Positions 19,675-30,686 of a stretch of DNA of 64,000 nucleotides are shown piece after piece. The position numbers and the translations under genes were made by a program. Below the pieces are notes generated by a model. That model was not told the DNA's origin. It ran no database searches and saw nothing but the letters and a program-made list of their open reading frames with translations. Origin of the DNA: Acetobacteraceae bacterium (lineage in GTDB: Bacteria > Pseudomonadota > Alphaproteobacteria > Acetobacterales > Acetobacteraceae); NCBI GenBank assembly GCA_003164135.1, contig PLSD01000028.1:102498-166497 (forward strand), read 5' to 3'. Numbering within the stretch: position 1 is the first letter of the stretch; every line of letters begins with the position of its first letter.

Positions 19675-20429
19675 CCCTCGGCTTCCACGCGCAGCAACAC
19701 GTCGTCCAGTTCGTCGGGCATCTCCAGCGCCTCGCCGATCAGCACGATCACCGGCCCGGTGGCCTTCGCGCCCAGCACCAGCCCCGGCAGCGTGCCGATG
19801 GTGCCGCGCAAAACCCGCTGCCCTTCCAGGCTGGCACTTTCCACCGCCACCGCTGGCATATCCGGCGCCATCCCCGCCTCGATGAAATGCGCCGCCAGGC
19901 CGGGCAACGTCTGCCCGCCCATATACACCACCAGCGTGCCTCCGGATTTGGTCAGCGAGACCCAGTCATGTGCCGGCAGGCCACTTTCCGCGCCGTGCCC
20001 GGCGAGGAAATGCAGCGAACGCGCCACCTCCCGCTTGGTCAGCGAGCATTGCAGCACCGCCGCCGCGGCCGTCGCGGCCGTCACACCCGGCACCACTTCA
20101 AAGCTGATGCCAGCTCCGTGCAGCGCGTCCATTTCTTCAGTGGCGCGGCCAAAAACCATCGGGTCGCCGCCCTTCAGCCGCACCACATTCCTACCAGTAT
20201 GCGCCTGCGCCACCAGCAGCCGGCAAATCTCCATCTGGCTGGCCGAATGCTTGCCACAGCGCTTGCCGACATCGATGAGTTTCGCGCCGTGCCTGGCCAT
20301 TGCCACCACGCGTGGGTCCACCAGGCTGTCATACAGCACCACATCCGCCGCCGCGATCACCCGCGCGGCCTTCAACGTCAGCAATTCCGGATCACCGGGG
20401 CCAGCCCCCACCAGAAACACGCGCGTCAT
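19671..20429 (-). CDS. cobA: uroporphyrinogen-III C-methyltransferase
   Basis: MTRVFLVGAGPGDPELLTLKAARVIAAADVVLYDSLVDPRVV; VVRLKGGDPMVFGRATEEMDALHGAGISFEVVPGVTA. Confidence 0.92.
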   Translation of the reverse strand: MTRVFLVGAGPGDPELLTLKAARVIAAADVVLYDSLVDPRVVAMARHGAKLIDVGKRCGKHSASQMEICRLLVAQAHTGRNVVRLKGGDPMVFGRATEEMDALHGAGISFEVVPGVTAATAAAAVLQCSLTKREVARSLHFLAGHGAESGLPAHDWVSLTKSGGTLVVYMGGQTLPGLAAHFIEAGMAPDMPAVAVESASLEGQRVLRGTIGTLPGLVLGAKATGPVIVLIGEALEMPDELDDVLLRVEAEG

Positions 20430-20496
20430 CTCACACTCCAGCATTTTCCCGCCATATAGTGCGGGCGCGGCTAAAGCGTGAGTCCTAAAAGCGGGC

Positions 20497-21342
20497 CTAG
20501 GCCACCAGGGACAATTTCGCCGGCGGCAGTTTAATGGCGCTGACCAGCGCGCGCACCTCAGTCCGGGCCGCAATATGCGAAAGCCCCATGGCGATGCCGA
20601 TATTTGCCTCGCGCACGTCCATCAGCGTCAGCCCTTGCAGGTAGAGCTCCCGGAAAATCACGCGTTCGCCAAAGCCTTTCAACGTGCGGAAGCCGATCCG
20701 CTTGGCCAGCAGTTCCAGCGTCGCCCCCACGTCGCGCTTGTTACGCGCCTCGGAGGCGGCCAGCCGGTTGCGCATCACAATCCAGTCGATCTTGCCGCGG
20801 TCACGCGAAAAGCGGTTTTTGCGCGCCTCCCACACCATTTCCGAATAGATGCTGGGGTTAACGATGTCGTGGTTGTCCGGGTCCACTTTCGCCAGCATCG
20901 AAAAATCCACGAAACTGTCGTTGATCGGGGTAATCAGCGTGTCGGCATGCGAATGCCCGTAGCGGGAGAGATACGTATCCGCCCCCGGGCAATCGATCAC
21001 CACCACATCCATTCCTGAAAACTCACCCGCCGCGGCATCAAAGCGCTCCCGCTCCTCGGCCTCGGCCTCCACCCGGTTGTCCAGGCTGGAGCGATGCACG
21101 GAGCGGAACTCCGGCAATGGCAGGTCTATCCCCTTGCTCTCCACAAAATGCTTGCGCGCCGCCAGCGTGCCGGCCAGCGTGCCCTGGCGCGCATCCAAAT
21201 CCATGGCGCCAACGCGGTAGCCCTCGCGCAGTAGCGCCACGATAATGTGGATGGAACTGGTAGACTTGCCCGAGCCGCCTTTCTCATTGCCAAGCACAAT
21301 GACATAAGGACGCGATTGGGCAGACACGCTGGCCATAGGCAA
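20497..21342 (-). CDS. mipZ: division-plane positioning ATPase MipZ (ParA superfamily)
   Basis: VIVLGNEKGGSGKSTSSIHIIVALLREGYRVGAMDLDARQGTLAGTLAAR; DVVVIDCPGADTYLSRYGHSHADTLITPINDSFVDF. Confidence 0.92.
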   Translation of the reverse strand: MPMASVSAQSRPYVIVLGNEKGGSGKSTSSIHIIVALLREGYRVGAMDLDARQGTLAGTLAARKHFVESKGIDLPLPEFRSVHRSSLDNRVEAEAEERERFDAAAGEFSGMDVVVIDCPGADTYLSRYGHSHADTLITPINDSFVDFSMLAKVDPDNHDIVNPSIYSEMVWEARKNRFSRDRGKIDWIVMRNRLAASEARNKRDVGATLELLAKRIGFRTLKGFGERVIFRELYLQGLTLMDVREANIGIAMGLSHIAARTEVRALVSAIKLPPAKLSLVA

Positions 21343-21348
21343 CTCTCC

Positions 21349-21401
21349 GACTCGGGTTCAACCCCTGTTTACCCGAGTCACCCGATTCGAACCAAGGATT
21401 C
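21349..21401 (-). promoter_or_regulatory. cluster of four GANTC (CcrM) sites in mipZ upstream region
   Basis: GACTC 21349-21353, GAGTC 21375-21379, GATTC 21384-21388, GATTC 21397-21401; also 9-bp inverted repeat GACTCGGGT/ACCCGAGTC. Confidence 0.6.
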
Positions 21402-21456
21402 GTTGTAAGCGCGCGCGACGCCTGACTATAAGGTAGGCAAAAGGGAGACCAAACAA

Positions 21457-22065
21457 ATGCAGCCCTACCGCCTTACCGGCGCCGCCTCCGCCTGGTTCGC
21501 CGTGCTGGCCCAGTACGGTATCAGCATTTCGCAATCCGGCCTGGTGCCCGGCACCGTCATTTATTTCGCCTTCTTCACCATGCTGGGCAACATCCTGGTC
21601 GCCCTGGCCTTCACGGCACCCTTGCTGCCCGCCGGCCACCGCCCGGCGTTCTTCCTGCGCCCGGGCGTGCGTAGCGCCATCGGCGTGTACATCCTGGTCG
21701 TCGCCGTCATCTTCTATCTGCTGCTACGTAAAATCTATCACCCGTCCGGGCTCGGCTGGTTCGTCAACATCCAGCTCCACTACATCAACCCGCCGCTCTA
21801 TTTGCTGGACTGGGCGCTATTCGTGCCCAAGCGGGAGTTGCGTTTTGTACACATCCCGTTCTGGCTGATCTTCCCAGTCGCCTACGCCAGCTACACCATG
21901 CTGCACGGCGCATTCAGCGGCTTCTACCCCTACCCGTTCCTCAACGCCGCGACGCTCGGCTACACCCATGTGGGCATCAACATCGGCGGTCTCACCTTGC
22001 TGTTCGCCGGCGCCTCGGCCGGGTTCGTGGCGACTGGGAGGTACCTGCTTGCCGCTACTGACTGA
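21457..22065 (+). CDS. Pr6Pr/FAR-17a-like multi-TM membrane protein
   Basis: MQPYRLTGAASAWFAVLAQY...; LHYINPPLYLLDWALFVPKRELRF; HGAFSGFYPYPFLN. Confidence 0.75.
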   Translation: MQPYRLTGAASAWFAVLAQYGISISQSGLVPGTVIYFAFFTMLGNILVALAFTAPLLPAGHRPAFFLRPGVRSAIGVYILVVAVIFYLLLRKIYHPSGLGWFVNIQLHYINPPLYLLDWALFVPKRELRFVHIPFWLIFPVAYASYTMLHGAFSGFYPYPFLNAATLGYTHVGINIGGLTLLFAGASAGFVATGRYLLAATD

Positions 22066-22447
22066 ATCCCGCGCCCGCCAAACAAATCCCCAGTAGCAGC
22101 GTCACGCCCATGTACAGGATAAAAAACCGATCATATCGCAGCGCCTCAAAAAATCGGCGCAGCATGGAGCTTGGCATTAGCAGCAGCATCGCCCCCTTCG
22201 CGGCAATCACCCAGCCAACCACGGTGACCGCTATGGGCAACACCCCGCCAGTCCATACATTATGGCCGAGTACCATCGCGATGCCGCCCATCAGGGCGAT
22301 CACCCCGGCGATCATGATCATCCCGGGATCATCCACCATGGCGTTGATCGTGCGAATGGTCTCGCGACGCCGCAGCAGCATCGCTGCGGCAATCACGACA
22401 CAATAAATTCCGATTAATTTAGCGAGAAAAACAGTAAGAAACGGCAT
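22055..22447 (-). CDS. small multi-TM membrane protein
   Basis: 130 aa, four predicted hydrophobic segments. Confidence 0.6.
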   Translation of the reverse strand: MPFLTVFLAKLIGIYCVVIAAAMLLRRRETIRTINAMVDDPGMIMIAGVIALMGGIAMVLGHNVWTGGVLPIAVTVVGWVIAAKGAMLLLMPSSMLRRFFEALRYDRFFILYMGVTLLLGICLAGAGFSQ

Positions 22448-22533
22448 GGCACGCTCCCTTATCAGGCAACCTGCCTATACCGCCCCCAAAGCCCGGCTGT
22501 CATTGATTTTACGCAAGACAGTCGGAGTGGCAG

Positions 22534-23949
22534 CTATTTGCCGGTGAGAAGCCGCGCCACCAGTTCGCGCACGGTCGGGATGAAGCCGTTGGAGTAGAAC
22601 GGGTCCGTGCCGAACCGGCAGGCGTTATGCCCGGCGAACATCAAATTATTATCCAGCGCCGCTGCGTCATCCGGCGCGGCATGGGCAATGTCCTGCAAAG
22701 TCTTCTGGATGCAGAAGCTGCGCGGATCGGCTTTTTTGCCGTTGTCATAATCAGGCGGCGTCTGGCTCCAGTTGGAAAAGCGGCACTGGCTCAGGCAGGC
22801 CATGCAGTTCACCTGGTCGGTGTGGATTTCCTCGGCCTTCGCCGGGGTCACGAAGATCAGCGTGGAATCGGGGGTCCGCAGCGCATCAACAAAGCCCGCG
22901 GCTTCCCACTCCTTCACCCGGGCATAGTCAGGTGCGGTGAGGTACACGGAGCGCTTGCGCGCGCCCACGCCGTATTCCACCACATGTTCGCCAACCGGCT
23001 CGTGCGAATACGCCACCTGGCGCTCGTTACGGCCACGGAGTTCCTGAATGAAGCTGTTGTTCACGGCGGAGGAATAAAACCCGGTGGGGGAAAATTTATT
23101 CAGAAACACATCGCCCGGCTTCAATCTGCGCAGGCGCTCTTTCCAACTGTCTGGAATCGGGCTTTCCTTGGTCAGCAGCGGGCGGCTGCCGAACTGGAAG
23201 GCGATCGGCCCCAGCTCCGGGTTGCCAATCCAGTCTTCCCATTCCTCCAGCGCCCACACGCCGCCAGCCATGATAATTGGCGTCTCGCCGAGGCCGAACT
23301 CACGCATGATCTTGCGCAGCGCCAGCACGCGTGGAAACGGCGTCTCGGGGTTGTTCGGGTCTTCGCTGTTGGAAAGCCCGTTGTGCCCGCCGGCCAGCCA
23401 GGGGTCCTCGTACACCACGCCGCCGAGCAGGTCCGCGAATTTGGAATAGGCCCGCTTCCACAAGGCAGCGAACGCGCGGCCGGAGGAGACGATGGGGTAA
23501 TAATGCACGTTGAACTTGGCCGCGATTTCCCCCAGCCGGTAGGGCATTCCAGCGCCGCAGGTAATGCCGTTCACAATGCCTTTGGTGCGCTCCAGAATCC
23601 CGGTGACAACCCGCTCCGCGCCGCCCATTTCCCAAAGAACATTGGTATGGATGCGCCCCTTGCCGCCGGAAATGTCATAGGCGCGCTCCGCCTGGGCCAC
23701 GCCGCCGTCGATTGCGTAGGTAATCAGCTCCTCGTGCCGGTCACGCCGGGTTTTGCCGTGATATATTTGCGGGATCACCCGCCCCTGCGCATCGTAGCTG
23801 TCCGGGTTCACGCCGGAGAACGTCCCGGCCCCGCCGGCCGCGGCCCAATGGCCGGCAGTCACCCCGTTGGAGACCGCAACGCCCTTGCCCCCTTCTACCA
23901 GGGGCAGAATTTCAGTCCCGCCCATGCGGATGGCATTGATAAGCTTCAT
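22534..23949 (-). CDS. nitronate monooxygenase (2-nitropropane dioxygenase) family protein
   Basis: GAGMPYRLGEIAAKFNVHYYPIVSSGRAF; PIIMAGGVWALEEW; PIAFQFGSRPLLTKES. Confidence 0.8.
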   Translation of the reverse strand: MKLINAIRMGGTEILPLVEGGKGVAVSNGVTAGHWAAAGGAGTFSGVNPDSYDAQGRVIPQIYHGKTRRDRHEELITYAIDGGVAQAERAYDISGGKGRIHTNVLWEMGGAERVVTGILERTKGIVNGITCGAGMPYRLGEIAAKFNVHYYPIVSSGRAFAALWKRAYSKFADLLGGVVYEDPWLAGGHNGLSNSEDPNNPETPFPRVLALRKIMREFGLGETPIIMAGGVWALEEWEDWIGNPELGPIAFQFGSRPLLTKESPIPDSWKERLRRLKPGDVFLNKFSPTGFYSSAVNNSFIQELRGRNERQVAYSHEPVGEHVVEYGVGARKRSVYLTAPDYARVKEWEAAGFVDALRTPDSTLIFVTPAKAEEIHTDQVNCMACLSQCRFSNWSQTPPDYDNGKKADPRSFCIQKTLQDIAHAAPDDAAALDNNLMFAGHNACRFGTDPFYSNGFIPTVRELVARLLTGK

Positions 23950-24062
23950 TATCCGAAAACCTCGTCCTGGCTATTAGTCCATCCCCTTGGAGGACGCGCC
24001 TACATATTCAGCCCTTCTATTACCAGATTGACACACGGCGTGAAGTGGGGGCACCCATTTAG

Positions 24063-25427
<1,365 letters not shown>

Positions 25428-25448
25428 TTTCTCGCTTCACCACAATCG

Positions 25449-25482
25449 CAAAAGCCCCGGTGGTCCGTCGCCGGGGCTTTTA
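25449..25482 (+). terminator. rho-independent terminator downstream of eno
   Basis: AAAAGCCCCGG-TGGTCCGTCG-CCGGGGCTTTTATTTT hairpin followed by T-rich tract. Confidence 0.88.
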
Positions 25483-25559
25483 TTTTGCCCGGCACTTCGT
25501 TGACAAGGCATCATGCACCCCAGCACAGTCGCGTACTCGCGGCGGAAAGCATTCAGCCT

Positions 25560-26444
25560 ATGTCAAAAGCGGCCATCACTTTTCTTCTTCTCGCCGGGTT
25601 GAGCGTTTCGCCTCTCACCGGCTTTTGCGCGATGGCAGAACAGCCCGGTAGTGCCGGTGTATTTCCCTGGAAAGCCGGAGACCGGCCGCCGCTCGTCGAT
25701 GGCCTGCAACTCGGCGAGCCGGAGGCCAAGGTTAAAGCGCAGATTGGTCAACCCGATGAGACACTGCCCATCGGCGACACGCCCGATGATGGCTATTTTC
25801 TTAAATACCCGGCTAAAGGCATGTCCCTTTCAATCACCCCATCGGATGGCCTCTCCATCATCAGCCTCGACAAGCCCAATTCCGGCGAGATCGGCGGCAT
25901 CGCCGTGGGTGAAAATGTAAATGACCTTGTTGCCGCATGGGGGCAGCCGCAAACAATTAACGGCACCACCGGCAGTTATAGCGCGGGTGACTGGGGCGTC
26001 GTGGTCAATCTGGACAGCACGAGCACAAGCGTCGTGAGCCTGATTCTCGGCTACAACCAGAATAAGTTCGCCATGCCGGTCAATCCACTGCCATCCTCGG
26101 CCAGAATTCTGCCAAACAACGAGACCTCCAGCACCGTGCAGCATGTGCTCCCCTTCACGGCCGCGCAAAATGCCGATGGCGCTCGCTGGGTCTGGTTTAT
26201 TGTCAACCAGGAGGTTCATGTTCCCTATGTCGCCGCCGCGGATTTTCCTAAAAGTCCTAACTGGCGGGCGGTACCGCCGGGCAGCGCGCCACAGGACGGC
26301 GATGTGGCATGGTGGCCGGGTTACGTGACAATCTATGCCGCCGAAAAAAATGCCTACTATTCAGCGGAAGGCACAATTCCGGCTGCCACGCTCAACGCGC
26401 ATCGTGGCGTCCCAGTTTTCTACCGGCTCTGGGGCAATCACTAA
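25560..26444 (+). CDS. secreted hypothetical protein
   Basis: Signal peptide MSKAAITFLLLAGLSVSPLTGFCAMA; no family recognised. Confidence 0.6.
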   Translation: MSKAAITFLLLAGLSVSPLTGFCAMAEQPGSAGVFPWKAGDRPPLVDGLQLGEPEAKVKAQIGQPDETLPIGDTPDDGYFLKYPAKGMSLSITPSDGLSIISLDKPNSGEIGGIAVGENVNDLVAAWGQPQTINGTTGSYSAGDWGVVVNLDSTSTSVVSLILGYNQNKFAMPVNPLPSSARILPNNETSSTVQHVLPFTAAQNADGARWVWFIVNQEVHVPYVAAADFPKSPNWRAVPPGSAPQDGDVAWWPGYVTIYAAEKNAYYSAEGTIPAATLNAHRGVPVFYRLWGNH

Positions 26445-26575
26445 CCCCTAAATTCCTTCATTGCGCCGCGCCACAAAAACCCGGTAGACTAGGAGTCGTG
26501 GTGGAGAAACGCTCCCGGCACTAGGGCTAGAGTCGTCTCCTCCCGCTTGGACCACCTCTGGATCAGGAGACTCCC

Positions 26576-27082
26576 ATGCCGAGCCTCGCTCTTTCCTTCG
26601 AAAACGCCTCTGTTGCCAACCCGCTTGACCTGGTCGAGCAGGTCATCTCCGCCAATGACTGGGCTTTCGACCGCCGTTCCGACTCCGACATGGCCGCCGA
26701 AGCCCCCGGCAAATGGTGTGACTACAGCCTGTATTTCTGCTGGTCGGACGAAATTTCCGTCATGCATTTCTCCTGTGCCTTCGAGCTGAAATCCCCGGTA
26801 AAACGCCGCGGCGCGCTGTACGAGTTGCTGGCCAAAGCTAACGAACGCCTGTGGATCGGCCATTTCGGCATGGACGAGGATACCGGCATGCCGATTTACC
26901 GCCATTCGGTACTGCTGCGCGGCACCCCTAGCGCCTCGGAGGAATCCATCGAGGATTTGGTCGACATCGCCATCACCGAATGCGAGCGCTTCTTCCCCGC
27001 TTTCCAGTTCACGCTCTGGGAAGGAAAATCTCCCAGCGACGCCCTGGAAGCCGCCATGCTGGAATGTGCCGGCGAGGCGTGA
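26576..27082 (+). CDS. YbjN domain-containing protein
   Basis: NPLDLVEQVISANDWAFDRRSDSDMAAEAPGKWCDYSLYFCWSDEISVMHFSCAFELKSP. Confidence 0.88.
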   Translation: MPSLALSFENASVANPLDLVEQVISANDWAFDRRSDSDMAAEAPGKWCDYSLYFCWSDEISVMHFSCAFELKSPVKRRGALYELLAKANERLWIGHFGMDEDTGMPIYRHSVLLRGTPSASEESIEDLVDIAITECERFFPAFQFTLWEGKSPSDALEAAMLECAGEA

Positions 27083-27095
27083 TACCCCGCCACGC

Positions 27096-27905
27096 ATGAC
27101 CGGCACACTCCCCTCGCTTCTCCTCGTCGGCGGCGGCCGCATGGGCTCCGCTTTACTCTCCGGCTGGCGCGAGCGTGGGCTTTCCACCGCGCTCATCGTC
27201 GACCCCTCGCCCGAGGCCGCCAAGCTGGCCGGGCCGAATGTCACCGTGGTGGCTTCGGCGGCTGACATCCCGCAGGGCTTCGTCCCCGCCGCCGTCATCC
27301 TGGCGGTCAAGCCGCAAATGGCCGCACAGGCCCTGCCCGCCTACGCCCGCTTTGGCGGTCACGCGGTGTTCATTTCCATCATGGCCGGCAAAACCCTCAA
27401 CGCCATTGCCGCCATGCTTGGCGTAAAGGCCGCCGTGGTGCGCGCCATGCCCAACACCCCGGCCGCCGTGCGCCAGGGCATCACCGTCGCGGTGGCCGGC
27501 AGCCACGTCACCCCGGTGCAAAAATCCCTGGCCAATGATCTGCTCGCCGCCACCGGCCTGATCTCCTGGGTAGAGGTCGAGGACATGCTCGACCCCGTTA
27601 CCGCCATTTCCGGCGGCGGCCCCGCCTATGTGTTCCTGCTCGCCGAGCTGATGGAGCAGGCCGGGCTGGACCAAGGCCTGCCGCCCGAGCTTGCCCGCCG
27701 GATGGCCCGCCAAACCGTCATCGGCTCCGCCGCTTTGCTCGCCGCCGGCGATGAAGACGCGGCAGCCCTGCGTATCGCCGTCACCTCACCCGGCGGCACC
27801 ACCGAGCGGGCCCTGGCAGTGTTGCGCGCGGATGACGCCTGGCCGGAAATTTTCACAAAAGCGATTCAAGCTGCCACGGAACGGTCACGAGAACTCTCCA
27901 GTTAA
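27096..27905 (+). CDS. proC: pyrroline-5-carboxylate reductase
   Basis: LLVGGGRMGSALLSGWRERGL; VVRAMPNTPAAVRQGIT; DPVTAISGGGPAYVFLLAELMEQAG; VTSPGGTTERAL. Confidence 0.95.
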   Translation: MTGTLPSLLLVGGGRMGSALLSGWRERGLSTALIVDPSPEAAKLAGPNVTVVASAADIPQGFVPAAVILAVKPQMAAQALPAYARFGGHAVFISIMAGKTLNAIAAMLGVKAAVVRAMPNTPAAVRQGITVAVAGSHVTPVQKSLANDLLAATGLISWVEVEDMLDPVTAISGGGPAYVFLLAELMEQAGLDQGLPPELARRMARQTVIGSAALLAAGDEDAAALRIAVTSPGGTTERALAVLRADDAWPEIFTKAIQAATERSRELSS

Positions 27906-27974
27906 TGGACATTACCCCCCCCGGTTGCTAAACCGCGCCCAAGTTAAATTTTAGCCAGACCGGAAAGCCATTTC

Positions 27975-28907
27975 ATGAAAATTGTTGCCTGCAACAGCAA
28001 CCGCCCGCTGGCCGAAGCTGTCGCCGCCGGTTTGAACATCCCGCTCGCCAAAGCCTCCATCCGCCGTTTCGCCGATATGGAAGTTTTTGTGGAAATTCAT
28101 GAGAATGTGCGCGGCGAGGACGTCTTCGTCATCCAGTCCACCTCCTACCCGACCAACGACAACCTGATGGAACTGCTGATTACCTGCGACGCCCTGCGCC
28201 GCGGTTCGGCCCGCCGCATCACCCCGGTCATCCCCTATTTCGGCTACGCCCGCCAGGATCGCAAATCCGGCCCGCGCACGCCCATTTCCGCCAAACTGGT
28301 CGCCAACCTCATCACCGAGGCCGGCGCCAACCGCGTGCTGACCATGGACCTGCACGCCGGGCAGATCCAAGGCTTCTTCGACATTCCGGTGGATAACCTT
28401 CCCGCAGCACCACTGTTTTCAGCCGACATCAAGGAACGTTTCGCCGGCCGCGACCCGATGATCGTCTCCCCGGACGTCGGCGGCGTGCTGCGCGCCCGCA
28501 TCATCGCCCAGCGCCTCAACACCGACCTCGCGATTATCGACAAGCGCCGCGAGCGCGCCGGTGTCTCCGAAGTGATGAACATCATCGGCGAGGTTGAAGG
28601 CCGTGATTGCATCATCATCGACGACATCGTGGATTCTGGCGGCACGCTGTGCAACGCCGCCGAAGCGCTGATTGCCGAGGGCGCGCGCTCCGTCAGCGTC
28701 TACGTCAGCCACGGCGTGCTTTCCGGCGGCGCCGTCGCCCGCATCGCCGCCTCCAAAATCGAGATGCTGACCATCACCGACTCCATCGCCGCCACCGAGG
28801 CCGTGCGTCTGGCGCATAACGTGCGCCAGCTCTCCATCGCCCCGCTGCTGGCCGAGGCGATGCGCCGCATTTCCACCGAAAGTTCCGTCAGCTCGCTGTT
28901 CGACTAA
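27975..28907 (+). CDS. prs: ribose-phosphate pyrophosphokinase
   Basis: [80 protein letters not shown]. Confidence 0.97.
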   Translation: MKIVACNSNRPLAEAVAAGLNIPLAKASIRRFADMEVFVEIHENVRGEDVFVIQSTSYPTNDNLMELLITCDALRRGSARRITPVIPYFGYARQDRKSGPRTPISAKLVANLITEAGANRVLTMDLHAGQIQGFFDIPVDNLPAAPLFSADIKERFAGRDPMIVSPDVGGVLRARIIAQRLNTDLAIIDKRRERAGVSEVMNIIGEVEGRDCIIIDDIVDSGGTLCNAAEALIAEGARSVSVYVSHGVLSGGAVARIAASKIEMLTITDSIAATEAVRLAHNVRQLSIAPLLAEAMRRISTESSVSSLFD

Positions 28908-28931
28908 ACTTTCCAGCCCCAAGGAGCAGGC

Positions 28932-29549
28932 ATGAAACTCTTCTACTCGCCCAACGCCTGCTCGCTTGGCATCCACATCCTGCTCCGGGAAATCGGCCAG
29001 CCGTTCGAACTGGTTAAAACCGACCTGCACCAAGGCGCACAGCACACGCCCGAATTCCTGGCCGTGAACCCTAAAGCCAAGGTGCCGGTGCTGCAACGTG
29101 ACGACGGCGGCATCCTCACCGAATTCCCCGCCATCGCTTTCTACCTGGCGCGCACCAACCCGCAAATGCACCTGCTGCCCACGGACCTTGAAGGCGAGGT
29201 TCGCGCGCTGGAACGGCTGGACTACATGGTCGCCACCATCCACATGCGCGGCTTCACCCGCCTGCTGCGTCCCAGTCTATTCAGCACCACGCCGGGCGAC
29301 GAGGACAAGGTGCGGCAAGTGGGCCGTGACATTGTGCTGCAGGGTTTTGCCAACCTCGCGCCCTTGCTCGGCGACAATCCCTACATCATGGGCGATTTCT
29401 CGGTGGTCGATTGCGCGCTGTTCTACCTGGAATTCTGGGCGCGTACCCGCACGGATATCACCGTGCCCGAACATCTGGACGCGCATTTAAACCGCATGCT
29501 CACCCGCCCCGCCGTGCAGCAGGCGCTGGCCGCCGAAGGTCTGGCGTAA
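28932..29549 (+). CDS. glutathione S-transferase family protein
   Basis: MKLFYSPNACSLGIHILLREIGQPFELVK; VNPKAKVPVLQRDDGGILTEFPAIAFYLAR. Confidence 0.93.
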   Translation: MKLFYSPNACSLGIHILLREIGQPFELVKTDLHQGAQHTPEFLAVNPKAKVPVLQRDDGGILTEFPAIAFYLARTNPQMHLLPTDLEGEVRALERLDYMVATIHMRGFTRLLRPSLFSTTPGDEDKVRQVGRDIVLQGFANLAPLLGDNPYIMGDFSVVDCALFYLEFWARTRTDITVPEHLDAHLNRMLTRPAVQQALAAEGLA

Positions 29550-29550
29550 A

Positions 29551-30099
29551 ATGCCCCTGCCCGCCACCCCATTCTGGTTCCTCCGCCACGGCGAAACCGA
29601 CTACAACGCCGCCGGCCTCAGCCAGGGCGCGCTGGACATTTCACTGAACGCCACCGGCCGCGCCCAGGCGGAAGTCGCCGGGCCGCTGCTCGCCGGCCAA
29701 GGCATTACCGCCATCATCTCCTCTCCCATGATCCGCACCCGCGAGACCACCGAAATCATCAACGAATTCCTGCGCCTGCCGGTGAGCTTCGAGGCGGACC
29801 TGCGCGAGGTGATTTTTGGCGGCATGGAGGGCAAACCCCTGCAACCCTGGTTCCCCGAATGGATGGAAGGCCGCTTCACCCCCGAAGGAGCTGAGACCTT
29901 TGCCCAGCTCACCGTGCGCGCCCGCGGGGCCATGGGCCGCGTGCTCGCCCACCCCGGCCCGGTGCTGGTCGTCGCCCACGGCGGCATTTTCCGCGCCCTG
30001 CGCGACCTCATGGGCCTGACGAAAGAAGGTTTGACCCCCAACGCCGTGCCGCTGTTCTGTGAACCCACGGACGATGGCTGGAAAATTCGTACCCCTTAA
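29551..30099 (+). CDS. histidine phosphatase (phosphoglycerate mutase) family protein
   Basis: FWFLRHGETDYNAAGLSQGALDISLNATGRAQA; VVAHGGIFRALRD. Confidence 0.93.
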   Translation: MPLPATPFWFLRHGETDYNAAGLSQGALDISLNATGRAQAEVAGPLLAGQGITAIISSPMIRTRETTEIINEFLRLPVSFEADLREVIFGGMEGKPLQPWFPEWMEGRFTPEGAETFAQLTVRARGAMGRVLAHPGPVLVVAHGGIFRALRDLMGLTKEGLTPNAVPLFCEPTDDGWKIRTP

Positions 30100-30590
30100 C
30101 GCGCGGCGACTGCCTCCAGCTCCACCAGCCAGCCCGGATTCACCAGCCCGACCACCTGCAACCGCGTGCGCGCCACCAGTTGTGGATTCTCCGCCGTACC
30201 AAAAAACTCCGCATAGGCGCGGGAAAACCCCTCGCTATCCATCCGCCCGCCGCAAGCCGCATCGCCCACCAGCAAGGCGCGCAACTGCACCAAATTACCA
30301 AACCCCAACCCCAGCGAGGCCAGCGACGCGCCCAATTCCCGCAACGCGCCAACCGTCTGTGTATACGTATCGCCAAACGCCGCCACGCTATCGGGGAGTG
30401 CCGCGACATTCATCACCGGCGGCGTATGCCCACTGAAAATCACCAGTTCCTTACCCGCCGGCACCGCCACCGCGCGCAGAAACGGCAGCGCCCCGCCCGC
30501 CTGCAACCGCGCATCGCCGGACTGCGGCCCCTGGCCATGCGCCGCCTCGGGAAATTTATACCGCGTCACGCCAGCCGGATCATTCGTCAT
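30096..30590 (-). CDS. RidA family (YjgF-like) protein
   Basis: VIFSGHTPPVMNVAALPDSVAAFGDTYTQTVGALRELGASLASLGLGFGNLVQLRALLVGD. Confidence 0.78.
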   Translation of the reverse strand: MTNDPAGVTRYKFPEAAHGQGPQSGDARLQAGGALPFLRAVAVPAGKELVIFSGHTPPVMNVAALPDSVAAFGDTYTQTVGALRELGASLASLGLGFGNLVQLRALLVGDAACGGRMDSEGFSRAYAEFFGTAENPQLVARTRLQVVGLVNPGWLVELEAVAAR

Positions 30591-30686
30591 TGCACACCTC
30601 TTTCGGCGCACAAGGTAACCCGCGCCGTTGCGATTTGCCACCAGGCGCAAACTCCGCTTTGTTCCGCGCAACACCGGAGACACCAA

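Noticed and set aside
21383-21395. GGTTCGAATC (minus strand) as a tRNA T-arm
   Set aside because: No pairing T-stem, anticodon arm or acceptor stem around it.
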